Made by a program: the position numbers and the translations under genes. 64,000 nucleotides of DNA. Origin: Streptomyces sp. SID12501 (lineage in GTDB: Bacteria; Actinomycetota; Actinomycetes; Streptomycetales; Streptomycetaceae). The stretch covers positions 62,001 to 126,000 of the forward strand of contig NZ_JAAGLU010000031.1 in NCBI RefSeq assembly GCF_010550245.1, read 5' to 3'. Every line of letters starts with the position of its first letter. Position 1 is the stretch's first letter. The notes under the pieces are model-generated. The model saw nothing but the letters and a program-made list of their open reading frames with translations, had not been told where the DNA came from and made no database searches. Shown piece after piece: positions 50,766-59,690 of the stretch.

Positions 50766-51620
50766 GTGTTAGACGACGACCCCACCCCCTCGGTCGACTC
50801 CACCCCCTCGGTCAACACCGGCACCGGCGCACGGGCACGGGCGCACATCGACACCTCCAAGCCGCACTCGGCCCGGTTCTGGAACTACTTCGTCGGCGGC
50901 AAGGACAACTACGAGGTCGACCGTGAGATCGGGGACCAGATCAAAGGGATCTTCCCCGGTCTCGTCGATGTCGCCGTCACCAGTCGGCACTTCCTGGGAC
51001 GCGCCGTCCGCTACCTGGCCGACGAGCAGGGCGTACGTCAGTTCCTGGACGTCGGCACCGGGCTGCCGACCGCCGACAACACCCACGAGGTCGCGCAGCG
51101 CGCCGCCCCGGACGCCCGGATCGTGTACGTCGACAACGACCCCGTCGTGCTGGCCCACGCGGACGCCCTGCTCGGCAGCACCCCCGAGGGCCGGACCGTC
51201 TATCTGAACGCCGACCTGTACGCCCCCGAGACCATCCTCGAAGCGGCGGCCGACACCCTCGACCTCTCCCGGCCGGTCGCCCTGATGATCCTCAACACGC
51301 TCGGCCACGTCGCCGACCACGACCAGGCGCGCGACCTGGTGAACCGGCTGATGGCGGGCCTGCCGTCGGGCAGCCATCTGGTGGTCAGCGACAGCACCGC
51401 CACCAGCGAGGGCATGATCGCCGCGTCGGAGGCCTACAACGCGAGCGGCGCCGTGCCGTACTACGTGCGGAGCGTCGCGGAGATCGCCGGGTTCTTCGAC
51501 GGCCTCGACCTGGTGGAGCCGGGCGTGGTCCAGGTACCCGAGTGGCGCCCCGACCTCCGGGGCCCGGCCGCTCCCGCGGCAGCCGTCGACGCCTACTGCG
51601 GGGTGGGCCGCAAGCCCTGA
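50766..51620 (+). CDS. SAM-dependent methyltransferase, PF04672 (DUF574) family
   Basis: The 284-residue protein has the family signature ARAHIDTSKPHSARFWNYFVGGKDNYEVDRE at residues about 25-55, a Rossmann SAM site (FLDVGTGLPTADNTHEVAQ) and acidic strand-2 end (IVYVDNDPVVLAHA). Streptomyces encode many of these; substrates are mostly unknown. GTG 50766 has AGGAGG 8 nt upstream. The N-terminus contains a short PTPSVDSTPSVN duplication. Confidence 0.9.
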   Translation: MLDDDPTPSVDSTPSVNTGTGARARAHIDTSKPHSARFWNYFVGGKDNYEVDREIGDQIKGIFPGLVDVAVTSRHFLGRAVRYLADEQGVRQFLDVGTGLPTADNTHEVAQRAAPDARIVYVDNDPVVLAHADALLGSTPEGRTVYLNADLYAPETILEAAADTLDLSRPVALMILNTLGHVADHDQARDLVNRLMAGLPSGSHLVVSDSTATSEGMIAASEAYNASGAVPYYVRSVAEIAGFFDGLDLVEPGVVQVPEWRPDLRGPAAPAAAVDAYCGVGRKP

Positions 51621-51673
51621 CGGGCAGATGCGGAGCCTGGAACTGGCCATGGGGGTCGATCCGGCGCAGTCTG

Positions 51674-51715
51674 GGACACGTATCCGTATCCGGACACGTA
51701 TCCGGACACGTATCT
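51674..51715. repeat. 12-bp repeats upstream of SDR gene
   Basis: GGACACGTATCC at 51674-51685 and 51692-51703, then GGACACGTATCT at 51704-51715, with a 6-bp partial unit between the first two. The last copy plus GTGTCC forms a palindrome (51704-51721). It ends about 50 bp before the SDR start, so it could be an operator. Confidence 0.8.
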
Positions 51716-51763
51716 GTGTCCGCCGGAACCGCCGGACTCGTCGCTCATGGAGGTCACCCGAAC

Positions 51764-52690
51764 ATGCCGGGCTGGAACACGCAGGACATCCCCGACCAGA
51801 GCGGTCGCATCGTCGTCGTCACCGGTGCCAACAGTGGTCTCGGGTACGTCACCGCGCGGGAGTTGGCGCACAAGGGGGCGCGGGTGGTGCTCGCGTGCCG
51901 GAGCGAGGCGCGCGGGAACGAGGCGGTGGGGCGGCTGCTGGCCGAAGTGCCGGACGCCATCGCCGAGTTCTGGCCGCTCGACCTCGGAGACCTTGGCTCC
52001 GTAAGGGAGTTCGCGGACGAGCTTCCGTACGAGAGGCTCGACCTCCTCGTCAACAACGCGGGCGTGATGGCGCTGCCGTACGGGACGACGACGGACGGGT
52101 TCGAGACGCAGTTCGGGGTCAACCACCTCGGGCACTTCGCGCTCACCGGCCTGCTGTTCCCGACCTTGCTCGGCTCGCCCGGCGCCCGGATCGTGAACCT
52201 CTCCAGCGGTGCCCACGCGCTCGGCAACATCGACATCGACGACCTCAACAGCGAGCGCAAATACCGGCGTTGGACCGCGTACGGGCGTTCCAAGACGGCC
52301 AACCTGCTCTTCACGCACGAGCTGGCGCGCAGGCTGGCCGCGATCGGCTCCGGTGTCGTGGTCGCCGCCGCGCACCCCGGGTACGCCGCCACCAACCTCC
52401 AGACGGCCGCGCCCAAGATGCAGGGCCGCAAGGGCGCCGAGCGGTTCATGGAGTTCGGCAACCGGGTCTTCGCCCAGTCCGCCGAGGCGGGCGCCCTGCC
52501 CACGCTGTACGCGGCCACCGCACCGGACGTACGGCCCGACGCGTTCGTCGGGCCGTCCTTCCTGGGCTGGCGTGGCTCGCCCACCAAGTCATGGCGGGCT
52601 TCCTGGACGCTCAACGACCATGCGGGGGAACGGCTTTGGGCCGCCTCCGAGCAGCTCACCGGGGTGACGTACGAGGGCCTCAAGTCGTGA
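51764..52690 (+). CDS. retinol-dehydrogenase-like short-chain oxidoreductase
   Basis: The 308-residue classical SDR has TGANSGLG cofactor loop (about residues 20-27), NNAGVM, catalytic Ser in IVNLSSGA and YGRSK (Tyr/Lys pair), and PG motif AAHPGYAATNL. It reduces or oxidises an unknown carbonyl/alcohol with NADP(H) or NAD(H). ATG 51764 follows GGAGG at 10 nt. Monocistronic, ended by a strong hairpin. Confidence 0.9.
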   Translation: MPGWNTQDIPDQSGRIVVVTGANSGLGYVTARELAHKGARVVLACRSEARGNEAVGRLLAEVPDAIAEFWPLDLGDLGSVREFADELPYERLDLLVNNAGVMALPYGTTTDGFETQFGVNHLGHFALTGLLFPTLLGSPGARIVNLSSGAHALGNIDIDDLNSERKYRRWTAYGRSKTANLLFTHELARRLAAIGSGVVVAAAHPGYAATNLQTAAPKMQGRKGAERFMEFGNRVFAQSAEAGALPTLYAATAPDVRPDAFVGPSFLGWRGSPTKSWRASWTLNDHAGERLWAASEQLTGVTYEGLKS

Positions 52691-52691
52691 A

Positions 52692-52747
52692 CGTGAGTGG
52701 CACCCCGGCCGCCAGAACGCAAGGCGGAGGCCGGGGTGCCACTCACG
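52692..52747. terminator. bidirectional terminator between SDR and nirD
   Basis: Perfect 19-bp arms (CGTGAGTGGCACCCCGGCC) with an 18-nt loop, directly after the SDR stop and 17 bp from the nirD stop on the other strand. Confidence 0.85.
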
Positions 52748-52764
52748 ATCATTGCTCAGACGCG

Positions 52765-53139
52765 TCAGGCGGCGGTGCGTACCTCGTACGCCGTCACCGC
52801 CACCGTGTCGTCGTCCAGGCAGCGGCCCGACTCCAGGTCGAAGCGCTGCTTCAGGAGCGGGGAGGCGACGTACGGGCGGCCCTGGTGGGTGCCGGTCAGG
52901 CCGCGGGAGAGGACCGCCGCGCCGCCGAACGGGTCGCGGTTGTCGATGGCGTACAGGGTGCCCGCGCGGTCGCGGAAGACGGCCGCCTGCCGGCCGTCCG
53001 GCAGCAGGGCCGCCACGCCGCGGCCCGGCAGCAGGAGGCTCAGGTCGCAGACCGTGAACCAGTCGTCGTCGGCGCCGTCCGCGCTGTTGTCGATGCGCAG
53101 TTGGATCTTCAGGTCGGTCGTCTCGGGTGCCAGGGTCAT
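52765..53139 (-). CDS. nirD: nitrite reductase small subunit NirD
   Basis: The 124-residue Rieske-fold subunit of assimilatory NADH-nitrite reductase retains YAIDNRDPFGGAAVLSRGL. As in other NirD proteins the usual Rieske Cys/His ligands are absent. The ATG overlaps the nirB stop (ATGA). It makes nitrite-to-ammonium reductase together with NirB. Confidence 0.92.
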   Translation of the reverse strand: MTLAPETTDLKIQLRIDNSADGADDDWFTVCDLSLLLPGRGVAALLPDGRQAAVFRDRAGTLYAIDNRDPFGGAAVLSRGLTGTHQGRPYVASPLLKQRFDLESGRCLDDDTVAVTAYEVRTAA

Positions 53140-55754
53140 CGCTGGGCGCTTCCTTCCAGGACGTCATCGGCGGGGCGCAGGCCGATGGACAGCAGCGGCA
53201 GGTCGGGCTTGATCTGGTCGCGCTCGGGGACGAAGCCGACGACCGGGTCGGGGGTGTCCGGCGCGTTCACGAAGGACACGAACCGGGCGAGCTTCTCGGG
53301 GTCGTTGATGGTGTCCGCCCACTCGTCGCGGTAGTGGGCGACATGCGCGGTCATCAGCGACTCCAGCTCCTCGCAGATGCCGAGGGAGTCCTCCACGACC
53401 ACGTCCCGTACGTGGTCCAGACCGCCGGGGAGCCGCTCCAGCCAGGTCGACGTGCGCTCCAGACGGTCCGCCGTGCGGATGTAGAACATCAGGAACCGGT
53501 CGATCAGCTTGATCAGTTCGGCGTCGTTGAGGTCCTGGGCCAGCAGGTCCGCGTGGCGCGGGGTGGCGCCGCCGTTGCCGCCGACGTACAGGTTCCAGCC
53601 GCCCGAGGTGGCGATGATGCCGAAGTCCTTGGACTGGGCCTCGGCGCACTCGCGGGCGCAGCCCGACACCGCCGACTTGAGCTTGTGCGGCGACCTGAGG
53701 CCCCGGTAGCGCAGCTCCAGGTCGATCGCCATCCGGACCGAGTCCTGGACGCCGTAACGGCACCAGGTCTGGCCCACACAGGACTTCACCGTACGGAGGG
53801 ACTTGCCGTAGGCGTGGCCGGACTCGAAGCCGGCGTCGACCAACCTCGTCCAGATCAGCGGGAGTTGTTCCACCCGCGCGCCGAACATGTCGATCCGCTG
53901 ACCGCCGGTGATCTTCGTGTAGAGGCCGAAGTCGCGAGCGATCTCGCCGATGACGATCAGGCCCTCCGGGGTGATCTCACCGCCGGGGATGCGCGGGACG
54001 ACCGAGTACGAGCCGTTCTTCTGCAGGTTGGCGAGGAAGTGGTCGTTGGTGTCCTGCAGGGTGGCCTGCTCGCCGTCCAGGACGTAGACGTCGGCGCCGA
54101 TCGTCGGGGCGAGGGAGGCGATGATCGAGGCCACCGCCGGCTTGCAGATCTCGCAGCCGTCGCCGCCCCTGGCGTGGTCGCGGCCGTAGCGGTCGAGCAG
54201 ATCCTGGTAGGTGTTGACGCGCAGGGCGAGGACGATCTCGTACAGCTCCTCGCGGGTCTGCGAGAAGCAGCCGCACAGGCCCTTGTCGACGACGACACCG
54301 CTCGCCTCCAGCTCGGCGGTGACGAGCTGGCCGAGGACCTTGACGCAACTGCCGCACGTCGTACCGGCCTTGGTGCACTTCTTGACCTCGGGCACGGTGG
54401 TGCAGTTGTGCTCGGTGACCGCGCCGCGGATCGTGCCCTTGGTGACGTTGTTGCAGGAGCAGATGATCGCGCTGTCCGGCAGCGCGGACGGGCCGAGCTG
54501 GACCGGGCCGCCGGCGCCGGCCGGGAGCACCAGGGACTCGGGGGAGACCGGCGGGACCGTACCGGTGAACGCGCGCAGCGTCCCGTAGGCCTCCGCGTCG
54601 CCGACGAGGATGCCGCCGAGCAGCGTGCCGTCCCGGCCGATGACCAGCTTCTTGTACAGGCCCGAGCGGGAGTCGGAGTAGACGACGTCCAGGCAGTCCT
54701 CGGTGGCGCCGTGCGCGTCGCCGAAGGACGCCACGTCGACGCCGAGCAGCTTCAGCTTGGTGGAGAGGTCGGCGCCGGTGAACGTCAGCTGCTCGGCCTC
54801 CTCGTCCGCGGCGATCGCGGAAGCGGCGGTCTCCGCCTGCTCGTAACCGGGGGCGACCAGGCCGTACACCCGGCCGTCGGAGGCCAGCGCGCACTCGCCG
54901 ATCGCGAAGACGTGCGGGTCGTTTACCGTACGGCACCGCTCGTCGACCGCGATGCCGCCGCGCTCGCCGACGGAAAGGCCGCAGTCCCGGGCGAGTTGGT
55001 CCCTCGGCCGGACACCGGCGCTGAACACCACCAGGTCGGCGGCGAGTTCGGAACCGTCGGACAGCTTCATACCGGTGACAGCGCCGTCCTCGCCGACGAC
55101 GATCTCCTGGGTGCCCACGCCCGTGTGGACGGACAGGCCCATGTCCTCGATGGTGCGCAGCAGCGCCGCGCCGCCGCCCTCGTCGACCTGCACCGGCATC
55201 AGGCGGGGCGCGAACTCGACGATGTGGGAGGTGAGTCCGAGCCCCTTCAGCGCACCGGCCGCCTCGAGTCCGAGCAGACCACCGCCGACCACGGCACCCG
55301 TCGTACGGGTACTCGCGTACTCCTCGATGGCGAGGAGGTCCTCGATGGTCCGGTAGACGAAGCAGCCCTTGGCGTCCTTGTTGGGGACCGGCGGCACGAA
55401 GGGGTAGGAACCGGTGGCGAGGACGAGGACGTCGTAGTCGACGACCAGGCCCGAGCGGGCGGTCACCCGCTTCGCCTCGCGGTCGATGGTCTCCGCCGGG
55501 TCGCCGATGTGGAGCTCGATGCCCTCCCGCTCGATGAACGCCATGTCGGTCATCGAGAGATCCTCGGGCGTCTTGCCCGAGAAGTACGAGGTCAGCGCCA
55601 CGCGGTCGTATGCCGGACGCGGTTCCTCGCACAGCACGACCACGCGGTGCGCGGCGGTCAGACCCCGCTCGGCGAGGGCTTCGAGGAAGCGCTGGCCGAC
55701 CATTCCGTGGCCGACGAGCACGATCGTGGGGGTGGCCCCATCAGCGGCGGTCAT
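53136..55754 (-). CDS. nirB: nitrite reductase large subunit NirB
   Basis: The 872-residue enzyme reduces nitrite to ammonium. It has an N-terminal FAD/NAD(P)H module (VGHGMVGQRFLE; VVGGGLLGLEAA), a BFD-type [2Fe-2S] domain (ICSCNNVTKGTI ... CGSCVKVL), a second BFD-like Cys set (GCEICKPAVAS) and ferredoxin-like half domains. The siroheme/[4Fe-4S] site is CVGQTWCRYG ... SGCARECAEAQ. Its ATG overlaps the TAA of the preceding reductase gene (TAATG), forming a three-gene operon with nirD. Confidence 0.95.
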   Translation of the reverse strand: MTAADGATPTIVLVGHGMVGQRFLEALAERGLTAAHRVVVLCEEPRPAYDRVALTSYFSGKTPEDLSMTDMAFIEREGIELHIGDPAETIDREAKRVTARSGLVVDYDVLVLATGSYPFVPPVPNKDAKGCFVYRTIEDLLAIEEYASTRTTGAVVGGGLLGLEAAGALKGLGLTSHIVEFAPRLMPVQVDEGGGAALLRTIEDMGLSVHTGVGTQEIVVGEDGAVTGMKLSDGSELAADLVVFSAGVRPRDQLARDCGLSVGERGGIAVDERCRTVNDPHVFAIGECALASDGRVYGLVAPGYEQAETAASAIAADEEAEQLTFTGADLSTKLKLLGVDVASFGDAHGATEDCLDVVYSDSRSGLYKKLVIGRDGTLLGGILVGDAEAYGTLRAFTGTVPPVSPESLVLPAGAGGPVQLGPSALPDSAIICSCNNVTKGTIRGAVTEHNCTTVPEVKKCTKAGTTCGSCVKVLGQLVTAELEASGVVVDKGLCGCFSQTREELYEIVLALRVNTYQDLLDRYGRDHARGGDGCEICKPAVASIIASLAPTIGADVYVLDGEQATLQDTNDHFLANLQKNGSYSVVPRIPGGEITPEGLIVIGEIARDFGLYTKITGGQRIDMFGARVEQLPLIWTRLVDAGFESGHAYGKSLRTVKSCVGQTWCRYGVQDSVRMAIDLELRYRGLRSPHKLKSAVSGCARECAEAQSKDFGIIATSGGWNLYVGGNGGATPRHADLLAQDLNDAELIKLIDRFLMFYIRTADRLERTSTWLERLPGGLDHVRDVVVEDSLGICEELESLMTAHVAHYRDEWADTINDPEKLARFVSFVNAPDTPDPVVGFVPERDQIKPDLPLLSIGLRPADDVLEGSAQR

Positions 55755-57010
55755 TAGGAGCCTCCATCGTTGGTGAGCAGGTGGAGCAACGGGCCGCCGT
55801 CAGTGGGGAGCGGCTCTGCTCCCTCCCAGGCGCGCGCGAGGGCGCCGACGGTGCCGAGTTCGCCGACGAGCACCCCGCCGACCAGCCGGTCGTCGCGGAC
55901 GACGACCTTGCGGTAGGTGCCCCGGGTCGCGTCGGCGAGCTGGATGACGTCGTCGCCGGGACGGGGGGTCGGCTCGCCGAAGGCGGCGAGGTCGAAGGGG
56001 TTGCCGGTGTCGGCGGTGAAGTCGGTGAGGGTGAGCCGGGTGAGGGCACGGGTGCCGGTGTAACGGGCGTCGGTGTCACCCGAGGCGCCTGCCTCGCCCG
56101 CGATCAACTCGGCCAGGACCTCGGCCTGTTCGAGGGCGGGGGTGGCAAGCCCGTAGATCGTTCCCTGGTGCTGGGCGCAGTCCCCGAGCGCCCGGATGTG
56201 CGGGTCGGAGGTGCGCAGTTCGTCGTCGACGAGGATGCCCTTGTGCACGGCGAGCCCCGCGTCATGCGCGAGCCCCACCCGGGGAGAGACACCGCATGCC
56301 AGTACGACGAGGTCGGCGTCGAGGGCGTAGTGGTCGGCCAGCTCGACCGAGCGGACCCTGCCGCCCACACAGCGCACGTTCCGCACGCGGCACTCGGTGT
56401 GCACCTCGACGCCCAGATCGGTGAGGTGCCGCAGCACCAATGCCGAGGCGCCTGGGTCCAGTTGACGTTCCATCAGCCGTTCGGCCTGCTGGGCGAGAAC
56501 GACCTGCGCGCCGCGTACGGCGAGGGCGCGGGCGGCGGACACACCGAGGAGCCCGCCACCGATGACGACGGCCCGAGACCCCGGACGTACGTCCTTGGAC
56601 AGCCCGAGGCAGTCGTCCATCGTCCGGAACGCGTGGACGCCTGAAGGGAGTTCGTGATCCGGGGTGAACAGCCCACGCAGGGGAGGGAGTACGGGGTTGG
56701 AGCCCGTCGCCAGCACCAGCGTGTCGTATGCGATCACCGACCCGTCGGAGCAGTGCACGGTCCGGTCGGCGCGGTCGATGTGCTCGGCGCGGGCCCGGAC
56801 CAGCCGGTCCGGCGTCGGCAGGGCGATCACGTCGGGGCCGTACCGCCCGGCGAGGACCTCGGCGAGCAGCACCCTGTTGTACGGGCGGTGCTCCTCCTCG
56901 CCGACGAGCACGACGTCCGAGGCGGACAGGCCGAGCTCGCCGAGCCGCCGGGCGAGCCGTACGCCCGCGAGCCCGGCGCCGATCACCACCACACGCGTAT
57001 TCGAGGTCAT
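55754..57010 (-). CDS. NirB-N-like FAD-dependent oxidoreductase
   Basis: The 418-residue pyridine-nucleotide disulfide oxidoreductase has two dinucleotide folds (VVVIGAGLAGVRLARRL and AVVIGGGLLGVSAARAL) and a C-terminal region like the N-terminus of NirB, but no iron-sulfur or siroheme domain. It is first in the nirB-nirD operon and may supply electrons or regulate nitrite reduction. The ATG has no ribosome site. Confidence 0.88.
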   Translation of the reverse strand: MTSNTRVVVIGAGLAGVRLARRLGELGLSASDVVLVGEEEHRPYNRVLLAEVLAGRYGPDVIALPTPDRLVRARAEHIDRADRTVHCSDGSVIAYDTLVLATGSNPVLPPLRGLFTPDHELPSGVHAFRTMDDCLGLSKDVRPGSRAVVIGGGLLGVSAARALAVRGAQVVLAQQAERLMERQLDPGASALVLRHLTDLGVEVHTECRVRNVRCVGGRVRSVELADHYALDADLVVLACGVSPRVGLAHDAGLAVHKGILVDDELRTSDPHIRALGDCAQHQGTIYGLATPALEQAEVLAELIAGEAGASGDTDARYTGTRALTRLTLTDFTADTGNPFDLAAFGEPTPRPGDDVIQLADATRGTYRKVVVRDDRLVGGVLVGELGTVGALARAWEGAEPLPTDGGPLLHLLTNDGGS

Positions 57011-57195
57011 GTACTGCAGCGTGCGTTGCCGGTGTTACCCGGCGGCATCACGTCTGTTTCCCGGGAGGCACGCTTCCCTCAGCGGAAGACGGGAGGGGGT
57101 GTGAGGGTTCGGGAGGGGCGAGCCGGGCGGCTGTGAGGTGCGGGAACGTCACGGCAGGGAGCTGCCCCGTGTCCTGGGCGGGCGGAAACGCCACC

Positions 57196-57201
57196 TAAAA
57201 T
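57196..57201 (+). promoter_or_regulatory. -10 element for leaderless TSUP gene
   Basis: TAAAAT ends 7 nt before ATG 57209 and there is no ribosome-binding site, so transcription should start at the start codon. No clear -35 is visible. Confidence 0.55.
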
Positions 57202-57208
57202 CGCGATC

Positions 57209-57994
57209 ATGCCCGACATATCGCTGCCCATGATCGTCGCCCTCTGTGCCGCCGCCCTCGCGGCCGGCTGGATCGACGCCGTCGTGGGCGGCGGCGGACT
57301 GCTCATGATGCCCGTACTGCTGCTGGGCCTCCCGGACACGTCTTCGGCGGCACAGTACGCCCTCGGCACCAACAAGGCCATGGCGATCGTCGGGACCACG
57401 GGCGCGGCCGTGACGTATACACGCAAGGCGCCGGTGGACGTACGCCTGGCGGTACGCATCGGGCTGGCGGCGGTCGCCGGCTCGACGGCCGGGGCGTTCG
57501 TGGCGGCAGGCATGAGCACGGACACTCTGAAGCCGGTCATCATGGTCGTCCTGCTCGGCGTCGGCGCCTTCGTGATCTTCAAGCCCGCCTTCGGTACGGC
57601 CCCGGCGACCACCCCGGTCTCCGCACGCCGCGTCCTCGCCGCGATCGGACTCGCGGGCCTGGGCATCGGCTTCTACGACGGCCTCATCGGCCCCGGCACG
57701 GGCACGTTCCTCGTCCTCGCGCTCACCGCGCTGCTCCACCTCGACCTGGTGACCGCCTCCGCCACCGCCAAGATCGTCAACTGCTGTACCAACGCGGGTG
57801 CCCTCGCGATCTTCGCCTGGCAGGGCACGGTGTACTGGCAGCTGGGCGCGCTGCTGGCCGCGTTCAACCTGGCCGGGGGGATGGTGGGTGCGCATACGGC
57901 ACTGAAGAAGGGGAGCGGGTTCGTACGGGTGGTGCTGCTGGTGGTGGTGTTCACGCTGGTGGCGAATCTGGCGTACCAGCAGTGGCTGGCGTAG
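57209..57994 (+). CDS. TSUP (TauE/SafE, DUF81) family permease
   Basis: The 261-residue membrane protein has about eight helices. Its two repeats carry the family's glycine-rich motifs AGWIDAVVGGGGLLMMPVLLL and GLGIGFYDGLIGPGTGTFL. Members move sulfite, sulfonates or other organic anions; the substrate here is unknown. It is divergent from the nitrite-reductase operon. Confidence 0.9.
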   Translation: MPDISLPMIVALCAAALAAGWIDAVVGGGGLLMMPVLLLGLPDTSSAAQYALGTNKAMAIVGTTGAAVTYTRKAPVDVRLAVRIGLAAVAGSTAGAFVAAGMSTDTLKPVIMVVLLGVGAFVIFKPAFGTAPATTPVSARRVLAAIGLAGLGIGFYDGLIGPGTGTFLVLALTALLHLDLVTASATAKIVNCCTNAGALAIFAWQGTVYWQLGALLAAFNLAGGMVGAHTALKKGSGFVRVVLLVVVFTLVANLAYQQWLA

Positions 57995-58033
57995 CGGCGC
58001 TCAGGCGGTACCCCATGGGTGCCTCATGGGTGC

Positions 58034-58684
58034 TCAAGCGGTGCCCGACGGGTGTCGGCTGCCGCCGGTGAGGTGGGCGAAGACGACCACGTTGCCCTCG
58101 TACCCCTTCCCCGGTGTGTAACCGCCGCCGCAGGTGATGACGCGCAGCTCGGGGCGGGGCGCCGCGCCGTACACCTTCTCGTCCGGGAAGTGGTCCTTGT
58201 CGTACACCTCGACGGCGTCGACGGTGAAGCGAGCGGTGCTCCCGTCGAGCCGTTCAACCTCTACCAGGCCGCCCTTCTCCAGGGCGCCGAGGCGGTAGAA
58301 GACGGAGGGCCCGTCGGCGTTGTCGACATGCCCGGCGACGATCGCGGTGCCCGTCTCGCCGGGCGCCGTACCGGCCTCGTACCAGCCGGCCAGGTCCTCG
58401 CGCTCGGCGGGCGGCACGTCCAGGCTGCCGGTGGGGGTGAGGCCGAGGCCCATCAGCGGGGCGTTCACGCTGATGGCGGGGATGCGGATACGGAGGGGCG
58501 GGGAGGGCGGGAGCGCGGGGGACACCGGTACGGCGGACTCCGGTTGGGTGGGCCGTGTACGGGCCTGGGCGGCGGACGGCTGCGGCGGGGCATGGGTCTC
58601 GCCGCCGCTGCGCACCAGCCAGGCACCGGAGCAGAGGGCGGCGACGGTGACGACGGCTATGGCGAGGTTGGTGAATCTGCGCAC
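58034..58684 (-). CDS. class F sortase
   Basis: The 216-residue protein has an N-terminal signal-anchor helix (MRRFTNLAIAVVTVAALCSGAWL), a Pro-rich stalk and a sortase barrel with catalytic His119 (AGHVDN) and Cys185 (VITCGGG). Where the third catalytic residue (Arg) would be expected in the last strand, the sequence is VVVFAHL (His204). GGAGG 5 nt before GTG 58684 fixes the start; the longer frame reaches 58720. It is probably paired with the anchored protein encoded upstream at 58852. Confidence 0.88.
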   Translation of the reverse strand: MRRFTNLAIAVVTVAALCSGAWLVRSGGETHAPPQPSAAQARTRPTQPESAVPVSPALPPSPPLRIRIPAISVNAPLMGLGLTPTGSLDVPPAEREDLAGWYEAGTAPGETGTAIVAGHVDNADGPSVFYRLGALEKGGLVEVERLDGSTARFTVDAVEVYDKDHFPDEKVYGAAPRPELRVITCGGGYTPGKGYEGNVVVFAHLTGGSRHPSGTA

Positions 58685-58851
58685 GAGGGCCTCCGGCCTC
58701 CTGGATGCCCCCGGTTCCACCCTGATGTCTCGCCCTGAGGTTTCTTGTGATTCTGCTGGTTCGTCCTGGCCCCCCTCCGGGCCGCGAGGGGCGTCGGGCC
58801 CGGAGGGGAGGGGACGTGCGGTACCGGCGGACGGACGGCGGAGGACGTCCG

Positions 58852-59403
58852 TCAGATCCTGTCGCCTCTCGCCCGGCGATGCAGGAGCCAGGTACCGCCC
58901 GCAGCGGCGACGGCGAGAGCCGCCACGCCTGCCGCGGTCTGCACGGGGTCGGGCCCGAGTGCGCCACCGACCCCCGTCTTCACACTCCCCCTGGGATGCG
59001 CCGGGAGATGCGCGGGCGGCCGGGTCGAGGTGAGCGTGACGACCAGATCGCCACTGACCCGCCGACCGTTCCCGTTCCCGTTCCCATTCGGGTTCCCATC
59101 ACACCGGGCGACGATCTCGTACGTCCCCGGCTGCGCGCCCGGCGGCACCCGGAACTGCCCGACGGCGACCTCCTTGTGCGTACCGGGCGCCAGAACGAAG
59201 GCCCCGGCACCCACCGCACTGGCATCCCCGGCGCCGGTACCGCCCGCTCCGCAGGCCGTGGTGTTGACGGTGACCCGGGTACCGGGGGTGACGGTCGCCG
59301 GATACACCTCAAGGGAACCGCCGGTGCCTGCGTGAGCGGGCCCCGCGAGAGCGACGGCGAGCGCAAAACCGGTCAGCAGACGGGCGGCGGCGGTACGTCG
59401 CAT
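58852..59403 (-). CDS. probable sortase substrate, cell-surface protein
   Basis: The 183-residue protein has a signal peptide (MRRTAAARLLTGFALAVALAG), a small Ig-like domain (LEVYPATVTPGTRVTVNTTACG ... YEIVARC, likely disulfide), and an NPNGNGNGNG repeat. It ends with a sorting-like hydrophobic segment and RRARGD basic tail. No LPXTG is present; SVKTGVGGALGPD precedes the C-terminal helix. It lies just upstream of the sortase on the same strand. Confidence 0.82.
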   Translation of the reverse strand: MRRTAAARLLTGFALAVALAGPAHAGTGGSLEVYPATVTPGTRVTVNTTACGAGGTGAGDASAVGAGAFVLAPGTHKEVAVGQFRVPPGAQPGTYEIVARCDGNPNGNGNGNGRRVSGDLVVTLTSTRPPAHLPAHPRGSVKTGVGGALGPDPVQTAAGVAALAVAAAGGTWLLHRRARGDRI

Positions 59404-59651
59404 CGGGCTTGCTCCTCCGAGAGCTCGCGAACGGGGTGGTCTGCTACCGAGGTAAGCGGCAGGGGCCCGGACGCGCTCTCTGAGGGATCGTCAGAAATGC
59501 GGTGAACGGGTGGCCGGAGGCCGCGGGAAACGACCGGCGTGTCGACATTCGGGCAGGTCATCGCCGTACGCCTGGCGTCTCGCGGAAGGAAACCGGATGG
59601 ACGGGGACCGGGGGTGTGAACGGGTGACCGGGGCGGAGGCGAACGAAGGGC

Positions 59652-59690
59652 TTGACCTCAAGAAAGCTTGAGGTATGAGGCTGTACCGCA
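59652..59690 (+). promoter_or_regulatory. SoxR-type promoter of the FMN reductase gene
   Basis: TTGACC (59652-59657) and GAGGCT (59677-59682) are separated by 19 bp, the long spacer typical of MerR/SoxR-activated promoters. Between them is the perfect palindrome ACCTCAAGAAAGCTTGAGGT (59655-59674), equivalent to the enterobacterial and Streptomyces SoxR box (CCTCAAG-n4-CTTGAGG). Transcription would begin at about ATG 59690. Confidence 0.85.

Noticed and set aside
53127..55757. 876-codon plus-strand frame across nirB
   Set aside because: Antisense shadow; NirB motifs are complete on the minus strand.
57034..57060. GTTAC-n6-GCATC-n6-GTTTC resembling a GlnR site upstream of the nitrite reductase operon
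   Set aside because: The 11-bp periodicity fits, but the central half-site departs from the GlnR consensus (gTnAC/GaAAC), so it is not called.
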